From: Pedobacter sp. D749
GTDB lineage: Bacteria; Bacteroidota; Bacteroidia; Sphingobacteriales; Sphingobacteriaceae
Reading direction: 5' to 3'
Length of the DNA stretch: 64,000 nucleotides
Assembly (NCBI RefSeq): GCF_019317285.1
Contig: NZ_CP079218.1
Coordinates: 4,712,001 to 4,776,000, forward strand
Below are positions 43,632 through 52,492 of the stretch, piece after piece; positions within the stretch are counted from its first letter, which is position 1, and every line of letters starts with the position of its first letter. A program made the translations under genes and the position numbers. Under the pieces are notes generated by a model. That model saw only the letters and a list, made by a program, of their open reading frames with translations. It was not told where the DNA came from and searched no databases.

Positions 43632-43992
43632 AACTGCTCCCATTGCCACTTATATAACTGCCTGGCCTTTATTGCAGTTTTACCGTAATAATCCATAATG
43701 TTATCTGTTGTAAATTCTTTAAAAATATATTTATTGTCATATGCTTTAGTCTTTTGTATAAATTTAGGGTTACAATAATCGTAATCACCATTTGCTTTTT
43801 TCGGGGTCTCGTAATAGCTCATGATGTTTTTATACCACACATCACCTTTATTTAAGGAATCACCAAGCCTGACCAACCGAAACTAAATTCGCCATTGTAT
43901 TTGCTATGTGGACGAAAATGCAAAAGACACTTTGTTTCTATTTCCAGTAATGTTGGCTTATAACTTTTAAGCTGAACATTTGCTATAGTCAT
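43616..43992 (-). pseudogene. Small gene broken by a frameshift, coupled to the lipoprotein gene upstream
   Basis: An ATG at 43992 overlaps the stop of the preceding lipoprotein gene as ATGA. It begins MTIANVQLKSYKPTLLEIET and reads KYNGEFSFGW to about 43877. The frame then closes, while the adjacent frame continues RLGDSLNKGDVWYKNIMSYY to the stop at 43616. A single missing base near 43872-43880 joins both into a protein of about 125 residues. The GEFSFGW-R-GD stretch resembles a motif I have seen in Bacteroidota T6SS-linked proteins. Function unknown; mutation or sequence error cannot be told apart. Confidence 0.6.
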
Positions 43993-44948
43993 CTGATAAT
44001 TTCGAGTTTATCGCTACCTTCGGGTTTATGCAGATAGAAGGTGTGTGATTTGGGTATTGTATTTTTAGCAGTCTTAGAAATCAGCGAAGAATATCCGAAA
44101 GTAAGTGTATCTGCACACACTAAAGTTACCACTCTCCCATTTCCAAAAAATTTTAACTCTGCCTTCTTACATGGATATATAAAATTTCTTTTCTCAACGG
44201 CATAATCGCTCATATTCTTTGTAAGCTGATTTTCAATTTCCTTATTCCAGGGTTTTGATGCTGCTTCTTCATAAATTGTATTTCTAACTAATGAAAGAAA
44301 TTTATTTTGATTTCCTTCTTCCAATACTTTTTTGTAATTGTCATAAAACTCATCAACTTCTCTACGGATATTTGGATCATTGATTAATTTTTTACTTTTA
44401 CTCCAACCCACAATTTTCCAATTAATGTCTTTAGCATCCACTTCAAATGAAGTTTTATATTCTGAATATGGCATAGGCTTCTCTAATTGAGGTGTTTTAT
44501 ATACTAATGTTTCCCACTTATATTCGTTTCTTTTACTTTTAGCATTTAACTGATCGAGCATAGTCATCGGCTCTTTGTTTTTTGTAATATCTATTTTAAC
44601 AAAGGAGTTCTTAGAAAGAGATGAGACAAAAAGGTTTTCCTCTTTTTTTGCAGGAAACATTCTTATTGTTATTTCCTGTTTTCCAGGCTTTAGAATATAT
44701 TGGTTAATATCAACCGTTAAATCTGATCTCTCACCTAATCCAAAATAAGTAATGATCGGCATATCATTCAATAATATTTCGTACGAACAATCTAAATGCT
44801 CATACTTTAGTTTAAACAACATACCCTCTTTTTGATATTCTATTTTTTCCAGGATTCTATTTTCAGCTGCTATATCTTTTTTGTTCTGTGCACAACATTC
44901 TAAACTTATGTAAATTCCTATTGCAATTAATTTTATTAGCTTATTCAT
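43989..44948 (-). CDS. Envelope protein of the LHKP-x-GS family (paralogue of 47120 gene)
   Basis: A 319-aa protein with a signal peptide (hydrophobic residues about 3-17, ending LECCAQ, a weak lipobox). It parallels the protein encoded at 47120-48076 along its length: a beta-domain with an exposed YEILLNDMPI segment, the middle VDAKDINWKIVGWSKSKKL, and a terminal FGNGRVVTLVCAD followed by FYLHKPEGSDKLEIIR. The family is unknown to me. Two paralogues within 3 kb, downstream of a probable effector gene, suggest a duplicated immunity gene. Confidence 0.65.
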   Translation of the reverse strand: MNKLIKLIAIGIYISLECCAQNKKDIAAENRILEKIEYQKEGMLFKLKYEHLDCSYEILLNDMPIITYFGLGERSDLTVDINQYILKPGKQEITIRMFPAKKEENLFVSSLSKNSFVKIDITKNKEPMTMLDQLNAKSKRNEYKWETLVYKTPQLEKPMPYSEYKTSFEVDAKDINWKIVGWSKSKKLINDPNIRREVDEFYDNYKKVLEEGNQNKFLSLVRNTIYEEAASKPWNKEIENQLTKNMSDYAVEKRNFIYPCKKAELKFFGNGRVVTLVCADTLTFGYSSLISKTAKNTIPKSHTFYLHKPEGSDKLEIIR

Positions 44949-45078
44949 CTTCTACTTTATTTAAATTTAAAAATCTGTTTTCTTATTCAGATTCTTTATG
45001 CAGTATTTGGAAAATCCGGAAAAATATTAATCTGCAATCCATCAACAAAGATCTAGGATTCAATCTTTAAAGAATCCA

Positions 45079-45768
45079 TTACTTAGAATTAATTCTAACA
45101 GCCTTTAATTTATTTTTATTCGAATAGCCCATAATACTGAGAAAAAGAAAAGAAAGATTAAATGCCAAACAGATGATTATCAAGGCATCAGCTTTTATCT
45201 GAAGTACAACAGAAATTAAATATAGAAATGCCGAAACTGGAACCGTTAACATAAATGCGAATAAAAATCGGAAAAACTGGGTTTTGGCATGATCAAAAGC
45301 ATTGATAAAATCGTAGTAAAAGCCCAACATATTAAGGCCTAAAAACATAATTGCTATCATCAATAAGCTTGTATTTTCAATTATGTAATAGTTGGCTTTT
45401 GTAATTACATCAAGTACATTTCCTAATGCATTTTTGAGAATCAATAATGGTATCCCGAAGACGGCAAGTAGTACTCCTATATAAACGATCCAAAAAAAAG
45501 ATTTTTTCGATAACTTTTCAGCTCCTCCCTTTTTGTAGCTTTTAATAATGGTTTTATTAAACCGTGATGGTCTGAAACTGTATAAAACGATAAGGAAAAA
45601 ATAAAATTCAAGCTGGAAAATAGTCAGTTGATAACCATCGTTTGTATTCCTGATTAAGCTTTCGTTAGTTTCTTGGGTAATGAAGAAATAGAATAACGAG
45701 CAAACAACATAGAGCCTAAAAAGTAGGAAATAGCAGAATAGAATAGTTGAAATTCTTCTGGCAATCAT
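45079..45768 (-). CDS. Multi-pass membrane protein of unknown function
   Basis: A 229-aa integral membrane protein with about six hydrophobic helices (residues about 7-30, 45-65, 90-110, 130-150, 165-190, 195-215). A basic loop (SRFNKTIIKSYKKGGAEKLS) lies between helices two and three. No family is recognised. In this run of effector-associated genes, a polytopic protein could be an immunity protein against a membrane-acting toxin; that is inference. Confidence 0.55.
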   Translation of the reverse strand: MIARRISTILFCYFLLFRLYVVCSLFYFFITQETNESLIRNTNDGYQLTIFQLEFYFFLIVLYSFRPSRFNKTIIKSYKKGGAEKLSKKSFFWIVYIGVLLAVFGIPLLILKNALGNVLDVITKANYYIIENTSLLMIAIMFLGLNMLGFYYDFINAFDHAKTQFFRFLFAFMLTVPVSAFLYLISVVLQIKADALIIICLAFNLSFLFLSIMGYSNKNKLKAVRINSK

Positions 45769-45837
45769 ACTTTAATAGCTATTTCCATCAAATTAAGAGA
45801 CTAATTTAAGCCTATTTTATCCACTCCAAACTATTTA

Positions 45838-46299
45838 TTATTTTTCCAATAATATCTTATGCTTCAACATTACTCTTTTCAAACCTAAGCCTTCCCTACT
45901 ATAAACAAGTTTCATTTGCTTAAATTGTCCACCCTCATCATAAGTCATCCATGTAAAGCTATGAGCTAAATCAAGATCTTTTGTTTCAATAAGTGGAGGT
46001 AGATAAGGCTTTAACAAACTAAACATACTAGTAATAAGTTCATTGTCATAAGCGCGATAAATTCTAAATTTTTCTGTATTAAATGCTAAAAATATTTGAA
46101 ATAACATTTGATAAAACCAAGATCTTCTGGTCAATTCATATTGTATCGGTTTATCAAAGTAAGTAAATAGCTTATGTTCATTCCGTCCACGATGGTATGA
46201 AATAATGATATCATCAATTGAACTAATGGCGATTTTTTCTTTTAACAAAAATGTTTCAATAATGAGATCGTTATTTTCCAAATAAATTTTATAGAACAT
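45838..46299 (-). CDS. Unknown small protein
   Basis: A 153-aa protein with an N-terminal strand-rich region (MFYKIYLENNDLIIETFLLK, then ISSIDDIIISYHRGRNEH) that resembles a PH-like barrel start, then a helical middle with one weakly hydrophobic segment (WFYQMLFQIFLAF) and a C-terminus with MKLVYSREGLGLKRVMLKHK. No family is recognised. It lies in the immunity-type gene run. Confidence 0.5.
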   Translation of the reverse strand: MFYKIYLENNDLIIETFLLKEKIAISSIDDIIISYHRGRNEHKLFTYFDKPIQYELTRRSWFYQMLFQIFLAFNTEKFRIYRAYDNELITSMFSLLKPYLPPLIETKDLDLAHSFTWMTYDEGGQFKQMKLVYSREGLGLKRVMLKHKILLEK

Positions 46300-46314
46300 A
46301 TTCTACGTTATAAT

Positions 46315-46583
46315 TTATCTTATTAAAGTAAGTGCATCACCTATATTCTTTCTATGGAAAATTGCCTGTTCGTAGATTACACTTTCCGTTTCATCATCAG
46401 AAATGAATTTTAATCCGATTGGTTCATTGGGAATTCTAACTGCGACTAACTTTCCTCCACCTAAAATATAATTTGATAATTTTCGATAGGCAAAGAAACT
46501 ATTCAGACTTAACTTTGAAATCGACCTTGCAAGTTTAATTGGCTTTCTTCCTGCCAAACTGGGTTATCACCTTTACTTTTCAA
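46315..46583 (-). pseudogene. Small gene, probably frameshifted
   Basis: The 3' part (from about 46515 down to 46315) reads SKLSLNSFFAYRKLSNYILG and on to GDALTLIR, with coding character but only a TTG start. Upstream, the adjacent frame reads KGDNPVWQEESQLNLQGRFQ from 46583 and then closes. Joining them by one missing base near 46515 gives a protein of about 88 residues. No family is recognised. It is the third apparent one-base loss in this run. Confidence 0.4.
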
Positions 46584-46593
46584 CTACTTATAC

Positions 46594-47106
46594 TCATAAC
46601 ACTGCTACATAATGAATAATTTCTTCAATGGATTTATCATACCCACCAACATAATTTTTTTTCACATCACCATGATAGATAAACCTAAAATGCGTACTAG
46701 TAAACATTCCCCTCTCGTTATTAAATTCTTCTGAACAAGAAAGATCAAATATTTCTGACCAAATATATAAATGATCTTTTTCTGTAATGCCTATACTATT
46801 TATAACTATTAAAGGTTTCTTCTTAAATGTGTACTTAAAATTCCACAGGTAGCGTATGCCAATAAAAATGATGTTAAAAAAAAATACAAGCAATAAGGCC
46901 GGGTCTACAAAATATAAAAGCGCTGTAAGTAAAAGGGAAAGAATACTTAGATGTTTAAAGTCGTTATGTGCTTCAAAAATCTCCAATTGATCACTCGGAT
47001 TTATTCTCGGAAAATTTGGAGAGATTTTGATCTTCAACTCATTCTCTAAATATCCATGGTCTGTTCTTTCCAATGTTATTTTAACTAATACCTTACAAAG
47101 GTTCAA
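46594..47106 (-). CDS. Membrane protein with two helices, candidate immunity protein
   Basis: A protein of about 170 aa. A short soluble N-terminal part (DQLEIFEAHNDFKHLS) precedes two adjacent hydrophobic helices at about residues 53-70 and 72-87 (LLLTALLYFVDPALLLVFFF), followed by a soluble strand-rich domain. No ATG fits; TTG 47106 is used, 13 bases after the preceding stop, and the true start is uncertain. The layout (helical hairpin plus PH-like domain) is common among small immunity or stress proteins, but no family is assigned. Confidence 0.5.
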   Translation of the reverse strand: MNLCKVLVKITLERTDHGYLENELKIKISPNFPRINPSDQLEIFEAHNDFKHLSILSLLLTALLYFVDPALLLVFFFNIIFIGIRYLWNFKYTFKKKPLIVINSIGITEKDHLYIWSEIFDLSCSEEFNNERGMFTSTHFRFIYHGDVKKNYVGGYDKSIEEIIHYVAVL

Positions 47107-47119
47107 ATTCTGTTTTGCT

Positions 47120-48076
47120 TTATTTTCTAATAATTTCGAAAGTATTTGAGCCTTTAGGTTTGTGTAATAATATTCCCCAACTTGTTATCCTTCCTTTGGG
47201 CGTTTTACTTATCAAAGCAGTCCAGTTTTTATACTTACCATTGGGTATAACCAGTGTAACCAACTTGCCATTTCCATAGATTTTCATTTCATAATTATCA
47301 AATGGTTGCATATTTCCAGGGCATAGTTTCAACATTTTTTCTTTATTGTTTTGATAATCAATTTTTGAATCTTCTGGCGTGGTATAGGTAACAACATCCA
47401 ATTCCTCGTCTCTCTTTTTACACAGCTTACGGAAATCATCAATTTTCCCAGTATTGAGCAAATCTTTTAGATTAGAAAAATATTCAACTACCTCCTTTTG
47501 CAGGACATTTTTATCTATTTTTTTCAAATCTTGACTTTCACTCCAACCTTTTACCTGATAAGGTAAACCTTTAACATCTACCTCCCAAGTCTGTTCCCAA
47601 AAAGGAACCTTTTCTGGAGGTGCCTGAATCTTCAACTCGCTTTTAGCATAGTCTATTTCATTTGAGTAGCCTAGTGGAGCATTTTTGTCTGAAACAATTT
47701 TTGAAAAATAAATATGCCATCTTGCGGTTTCATTAAAAATGATGTCTTTTGGCAATACCATTTGATCAGAAGAATCTTGCTTAGGAAGAAACTTGATTTT
47801 TAAGGTATGTTTTCCATTGCCTAATAAATAAGGATTCAATTCAGTTGTATTGCTTATGTTATTTCTATAATAGGAATCAATAAGTATATCATCCAAATAA
47901 AGTTCATAAGGAGATAACGCATTAACGTGAACTATATAGCCTATTTTACCTGTGGCTGGACGAGCACTTTCTTGTCTATTCATTTTTTCTGAGTTTTTAT
48001 TAGTGTTATTTTGTGATTTTTGTTGGCAATTACAAAAAATCATCAGAATTGAGAATATTGTTAAACTAATTTTCAT
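47120..48076 (-). CDS. Lipoprotein, candidate immunity partner of the 973-aa protein
   Basis: A 318-aa lipoprotein; ATG 48076 gives the signal MKISLTIFSILMIFCNC. It has the same plan as the protein at 43989: a beta-domain with YIVHVNALSPYELYLDDILI, the middle VDVKGLPYQVKGWSESQDL, and a terminal IYGNGKLVTLVIPNGK followed by LHKPKGSNTFEIIR. The start overlaps the last 4 bases of the 973-aa gene, so they are translationally coupled. A periplasmic lipoprotein coupled to a possible effector gene is the immunity layout. Confidence 0.65.
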   Translation of the reverse strand: MKISLTIFSILMIFCNCQQKSQNNTNKNSEKMNRQESARPATGKIGYIVHVNALSPYELYLDDILIDSYYRNNISNTTELNPYLLGNGKHTLKIKFLPKQDSSDQMVLPKDIIFNETARWHIYFSKIVSDKNAPLGYSNEIDYAKSELKIQAPPEKVPFWEQTWEVDVKGLPYQVKGWSESQDLKKIDKNVLQKEVVEYFSNLKDLLNTGKIDDFRKLCKKRDEELDVVTYTTPEDSKIDYQNNKEKMLKLCPGNMQPFDNYEMKIYGNGKLVTLVIPNGKYKNWTALISKTPKGRITSWGILLHKPKGSNTFEIIRK

Positions 48077-50994
48077 ATGATATCTATATTCCATGGATCT
48101 TTAGGGTCTATTATTGAGAATTTATGATCAGGTTCTTCTTCCGGCTCTCCGTCTTCACTTTTGGCGTCATCTTTCGCGCTAAATTTTAACCAGACCTTGC
48201 CGGTCAGTCCATTAAATTTCAGCAAAGCTGGGCATTTATTATTTCTTTTATCATGGGTTGCCCTAACCTCAAATTCGGCTTTTCCTTCTATACGTGCGTC
48301 GGCGGAAGCCGAACCAATTCCTTCTATACTTGCATTTACATCAACACCTGCATTGAGATATACTTCAATAGGAATATAAAATTGGATTTCACCACCATCC
48401 CAGCCATCAACACTATGGTATTCCAAGGCTTTAATTTCTAAATTAAAATCAACTTTTGCCCCTACATTTATGTAATAATCAATCCTTACGGCTCCTAAAG
48501 TTAAATAATTTACTTTTTTAACTATTTGCGATAGTCTATACATCGCTTGGCCAATAGGCCCAATAAACTGAGCATAGAACAACAAATCTAATTCACCTTT
48601 AATTCCGAAAAGCGGTTTTGCAGCAAACTCTAAAGAATAAAATGCGCCCATTTCATTTGGTTTAGATTTACTCTGAGCAAACTTACCTTGTATTCCACCA
48701 CTAAACGCAGGTGTGGATACTTCTATTCTGAGTGGAAGCCCCCTTCCTTTCCTCAGCTTCCAACGTGCCGCCATCTTTTTACTAGAAGGTGAGCCATCTG
48801 TAGTTTTTGCTGTTCCGCTTGCAATAGCGGCCTCTCCTTCTTTTGCTTCATCAGCAAAAGTAATTTCCTTAAATATTTCGTAGGCCTTCAATAAAAAATT
48901 TATAGCATTTAAAAGAGGAAATCCATCTCCGGGAATTAGGGGATTCTCTTCACCATCAATTTTAAAACCAGCTTCAAAATCCAATTCATATTTTTTTATC
49001 TTCCAGTTTTTTTCCTTTTCTTTTAACCTACTTTCTTTAAGTTTCTTATTTTGACCTTTTTCAGTAAAAAATTCTCTATGCTTGTAATTAGGGGTCTGCC
49101 TTACATATACTGGTTCTTCCGTCTCATATTTCACATTAATCCACCATTCCAAATTAGGAAAAACCCTTGTCCTTACTAATTGATTGGGATACCTGCAAGT
49201 GGATACAGGCACGAAGTACTGTTGAACAAAGTAATCTTTCCAAAAAATATATCTTGCCACCCATGCCGTTTCTTTAACTTTTAAGTTGGCCGCAGAATAT
49301 TGTTCGTCAATTTCACAACCTATGGCTTTGAGGATGGCATTATCATAACTTTTGTTATAAAGATATTTGAGCTTTAGCTTTAATTTATCTTCTCCTGCAT
49401 ATTCATAATCCGTACCAGCAACTAAATTTTGTACTTTTTCAACATCATATGCCGGTTGCTGTTCATCAACTATAACATCGGTATCGTTTTCATTTTCTGT
49501 TGTTACTTCAATGCCCGATTTTCGTAATTGCTTTTTATGTTTTTTGTCTTCAATTCTTTCGTAATCATTTCCTAACTTTTTAGCTGCCAATACAGTATTC
49601 ATTAAGAAAATATTTTCTTTGACATTGTGCTTTTGATCTTTAGGTAACATTACTCCCATGCACATTACGCTTTTATTATGTAGTTCTTTTAAAGAAATTA
49701 ATACATCTTTTTTGGCATCACCCCGAATAATATCAAATGTTTGTGAAGTTTTATCTCCACTGTCTGCCAATTTATTTTCGTCAAAAACAACAAACGGCTT
49801 TCTATCTTCATCTGCCTCATCACTAATTTCAATCTTAGAATAGCCGCAAGGATCATATTCTTTCCTTGTATACTGAACATCACCAATATATTGTATCTGA
49901 TTTTTCTTTTTTGCCTCAAGCTCCTTTAAGATAACATCTAAGCTATTGTACTTTACGGCAAAAAAATGACTCGTTGGTATTTCCTCTATTTTATTATCGA
50001 CCGTCTGTACCCATTGCGAGTTTTTTGGCATAGACGTATAGATCTTCCCACTCTTTTTATTTTTAATGACGATCATCACATAATATTTTTTTGTGGGTTC
50101 CGCCTTATGATTTTTATGAAATTTATCTTTCCAATCTAATTCTATAGTAATAGGCACTTCAAAACTACAATTTGCATTTGTACTAACACCCGATTGTTCT
50201 TCAGCGTATTTATTTAATTCTGATTCAACCAATGGCTTGTCTAATATGAACTTATATTCAGGATCGCAGCTGTATGCCCTTGCTATGGTACTTGCCGTTG
50301 TTTGGCCATCACCAGCTTCATCTAATAGTTCAATCGTAAGGCTTAAATCTTTCCATTCGGCTGAAAGATCTAAATTAATGCCAGCTGAAATAAGATTTTT
50401 GCCATTGAGGCCTTTAATAGGGAGCATGTGGGTAGAGAAATACAGCTTGATGGTCGTATTATAATTATAAAAACCATCATTAATTCCTACCTCGGGATTA
50501 TTTTCGATATTCTTTTGTCTGTCAAAATAGTGGCCCCTAATTTCAGGAGCTTGGTTCACCGCCATAAAAGGAAAAGCGATACCATCACCAGGCTCATCTA
50601 TAAATAAAAGCATCACATATCCTGTACCTTCCCAAATTGGACTATCTTGTGCAACAGGTGAAAATGAAATTTGGGTTCCCTGGATATAGTTTTTATCAAT
50701 CCCGTATTTCTTTATCGGAACCGTACCATTTTCCTTAATGAAATAACCCCAAACGTCTTGTTTAGCTTTATTTGTTTCAAGCTTAGAAAAGGAATAACTT
50801 AAAATATATGCCCATTTTACTTGAGTTCTAGCTGTTTCTTTTGTAGGGATAAAATTTGGTTCAAAATTCTCATTGGTTTCAAAATCCACAAAAAATTTAT
50901 GGTCTTTTCCTATCAGCATCAGCACTGAAGAATTATCACCAACGACAAATTTCTTACCATCTACTTCGTAATAGCAACTTTTAATTTTTTTCAT
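48073..50994 (-). CDS. 973-aa protein of unknown family, candidate novel T6SS effector
   Basis: A 973-aa protein without signal peptide. ATG 50994 lies one base after the DUF4280 stop and is preferred to a start at 51006 that overlaps that gene. Residues about 1-350 are strand-rich (CYYEVDGKKFVVGDNSSVLM), the middle is charged and helical, and residues about 755-935 are alternating amphipathic strands (FYSLEFAAKPLFGIKGELDL, VRIDYYINVGAKVDFNLEIK, GIGSASADARIEGKAEFEVR) resembling a beta-barrel or pore-forming architecture. The end is acidic. No known catalytic motif is visible. Directly after a PAAR-like gene and coupled to a lipoprotein gene, it is a strong effector candidate. Confidence 0.65.
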   Translation of the reverse strand: MKKIKSCYYEVDGKKFVVGDNSSVLMLIGKDHKFFVDFETNENFEPNFIPTKETARTQVKWAYILSYSFSKLETNKAKQDVWGYFIKENGTVPIKKYGIDKNYIQGTQISFSPVAQDSPIWEGTGYVMLLFIDEPGDGIAFPFMAVNQAPEIRGHYFDRQKNIENNPEVGINDGFYNYNTTIKLYFSTHMLPIKGLNGKNLISAGINLDLSAEWKDLSLTIELLDEAGDGQTTASTIARAYSCDPEYKFILDKPLVESELNKYAEEQSGVSTNANCSFEVPITIELDWKDKFHKNHKAEPTKKYYVMIVIKNKKSGKIYTSMPKNSQWVQTVDNKIEEIPTSHFFAVKYNSLDVILKELEAKKKNQIQYIGDVQYTRKEYDPCGYSKIEISDEADEDRKPFVVFDENKLADSGDKTSQTFDIIRGDAKKDVLISLKELHNKSVMCMGVMLPKDQKHNVKENIFLMNTVLAAKKLGNDYERIEDKKHKKQLRKSGIEVTTENENDTDVIVDEQQPAYDVEKVQNLVAGTDYEYAGEDKLKLKLKYLYNKSYDNAILKAIGCEIDEQYSAANLKVKETAWVARYIFWKDYFVQQYFVPVSTCRYPNQLVRTRVFPNLEWWINVKYETEEPVYVRQTPNYKHREFFTEKGQNKKLKESRLKEKEKNWKIKKYELDFEAGFKIDGEENPLIPGDGFPLLNAINFLLKAYEIFKEITFADEAKEGEAAIASGTAKTTDGSPSSKKMAARWKLRKGRGLPLRIEVSTPAFSGGIQGKFAQSKSKPNEMGAFYSLEFAAKPLFGIKGELDLLFYAQFIGPIGQAMYRLSQIVKKVNYLTLGAVRIDYYINVGAKVDFNLEIKALEYHSVDGWDGGEIQFYIPIEVYLNAGVDVNASIEGIGSASADARIEGKAEFEVRATHDKRNNKCPALLKFNGLTGKVWLKFSAKDDAKSEDGEPEEEPDHKFSIIDPKDPWNIDII

Positions 50995-50995
50995 C

Positions 50996-51481
50996 TTACT
51001 TAGCATTTAAGTATTCATAAGGAGATGGCACATTCATTTGCTTTATATTCACCAATGGGTTAATCTGCGATTGTTGCTCTTCATCAGCATTATCAATATT
51101 TTGCTGAGAAGGTTGCCCTTTCTGCCCTGTTTTGGCAAAAAAGATACAGGGCGAACCACTAATGGTACAAACACCTTTGCTATCTTCTACCAAAACCTGT
51201 CCGCTGTTAATTAATACCATATCTTTATACATGCCCTTCCATTCGGTTAGTGCAGGCAAACAGGGTTTAAAACCACCAGGGGTTGGCTGAAGTTTACATT
51301 GGCCAAAGGTGTTTTTTTCAAAAGTCATTCCGATATCTACATGAGACGCAATTAATTTTTGTGCGCCATCTTTATCGTTCACAAAATGCTTTTGCTGGGT
51401 AAGTACTTTCAATTTATCGGTTGTGGTACCAAACTGGCATTGGCAGGTGGCACCTTGTACAATGATTTCTTTTTGTGACAT
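50996..51481 (-). CDS. DUF4280 PAAR-like T6SS tip protein
   Basis: A 161-aa protein. DUF4280 features: IIVQGATCQCQFGTTTDKLK at the start, ASHVDIGMTFEKNTFGQCKL, the Cys/Pro-rich FKPCLPALTEWKG and GVCTISGSPCIFFAKTGQ. The family forms a PAAR-like cone that caps VgrG, with cysteines probably binding metal. The C-terminal 35 residues are a Gln-rich tail that may contact cargo. It lies one base before the 973-aa gene, suggesting that it loads that protein. Confidence 0.85.
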   Translation of the reverse strand: MSQKEIIVQGATCQCQFGTTTDKLKVLTQQKHFVNDKDGAQKLIASHVDIGMTFEKNTFGQCKLQPTPGGFKPCLPALTEWKGMYKDMVLINSGQVLVEDSKGVCTISGSPCIFFAKTGQKGQPSQQNIDNADEEQQSQINPLVNIKQMNVPSPYEYLNAK

Positions 51482-51497
51482 TTCTCTTCTCCTTTGT

Positions 51498-52481
51498 TTA
51501 ACCCAATATTCTTGCCCAAAATCCCTTTTTCTTTTCAGCAGGAAAATAATCGGTCTCCCCTTGAGTTAACGATTGCTGATTTGCTTCCGAAATGCTGTTT
51601 TCAATTTCATAAGCAGAGAAAAAGATGCGTTTTATACTTATTTCTTCACTGTTTTCCTTTTTATACAGGTTCCAATCAACTTGGACGTGCTTAAGCAAAC
51701 CTCCATCCTGATCTAAATCGAAAGTCGCATTTAGCTTCATTTTAAGAGAACCCTTACGATTCAATAGTGTACTTTGTTCCTTAGTAACATCACTTTCTGA
51801 AGAAAAATGCATCTTGATTGTACCATAATCGGTATTGTTCGGCTCAACTGTTTGGACGCCTTCAAATGCAAGGCTATGGTAAGCGATAACCGGAAAAAAG
51901 AAGGTGCTTTGCTGAGATAAGTTACTATCGTAGGCCAGATACTGCGGATGAAAAAATACACTCCAGAACATATCTGCCCTTAGTGCATATTCCAGTTCAG
52001 AACTATTCGATATCTTTTTCTCCATCTTTTCTAAATATAGTTCGGCGTATCTGCCTTCATACTTATCAGAGATCTTTTCGGCTACCTGTTTCCAGCGGTT
52101 TAGGATTTCTCGGTGATTAACAATCCCTCTAAATATTTCGTTCCTGGAATTTACATCAACCTTTAGGGGATATATTGCACCCATGCTCATATTGGCCAGT
52201 TGTTCCCCAACAAAATCAGGCTCATGCCTGTCTATAAAAAGGTCCGTTTTATCAAAGCATAACTGCCAAACTTTATTTTCATCCCTAAATTGGTTCACCT
52301 GCAGGTGGATCTGGTAATCTAATCTTTTTGTCGCCTCTTGATTGCCTTCGTCATAATATTTAATGGTAACGCCATAACTTCTGGTAGAACGTGGTTTGGG
52401 GGCAAAATCAATAGCATGATCGATATTGAGCTTAATTTTGCCTTGAGCTGCAGAATTTGAAAGGTTACTTACTTTTTCCAT
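51498..52481 (-). CDS. Unknown T6SS-linked protein between lipase and PAAR-like genes
   Basis: A 327-aa soluble protein without signal peptide. It has a strand-rich N-terminal half (SYGVTIKYYDEGNQEATKRL, VWQLCFDKTDLFIDRHEPDF), a helical middle, and a basic C-terminal tail FPAEKKKGFWARILG. No family is recognised. It lies 10 bases after the lipase gene and 16 bases before the DUF4280 gene, so it is part of the effector operon; an adaptor or loading role is plausible and untested. Confidence 0.6.
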   Translation of the reverse strand: MEKVSNLSNSAAQGKIKLNIDHAIDFAPKPRSTRSYGVTIKYYDEGNQEATKRLDYQIHLQVNQFRDENKVWQLCFDKTDLFIDRHEPDFVGEQLANMSMGAIYPLKVDVNSRNEIFRGIVNHREILNRWKQVAEKISDKYEGRYAELYLEKMEKKISNSSELEYALRADMFWSVFFHPQYLAYDSNLSQQSTFFFPVIAYHSLAFEGVQTVEPNNTDYGTIKMHFSSESDVTKEQSTLLNRKGSLKMKLNATFDLDQDGGLLKHVQVDWNLYKKENSEEISIKRIFFSAYEIENSISEANQQSLTQGETDYFPAEKKKGFWARILG

Positions 52482-52492
52482 AACCGAGCGTA

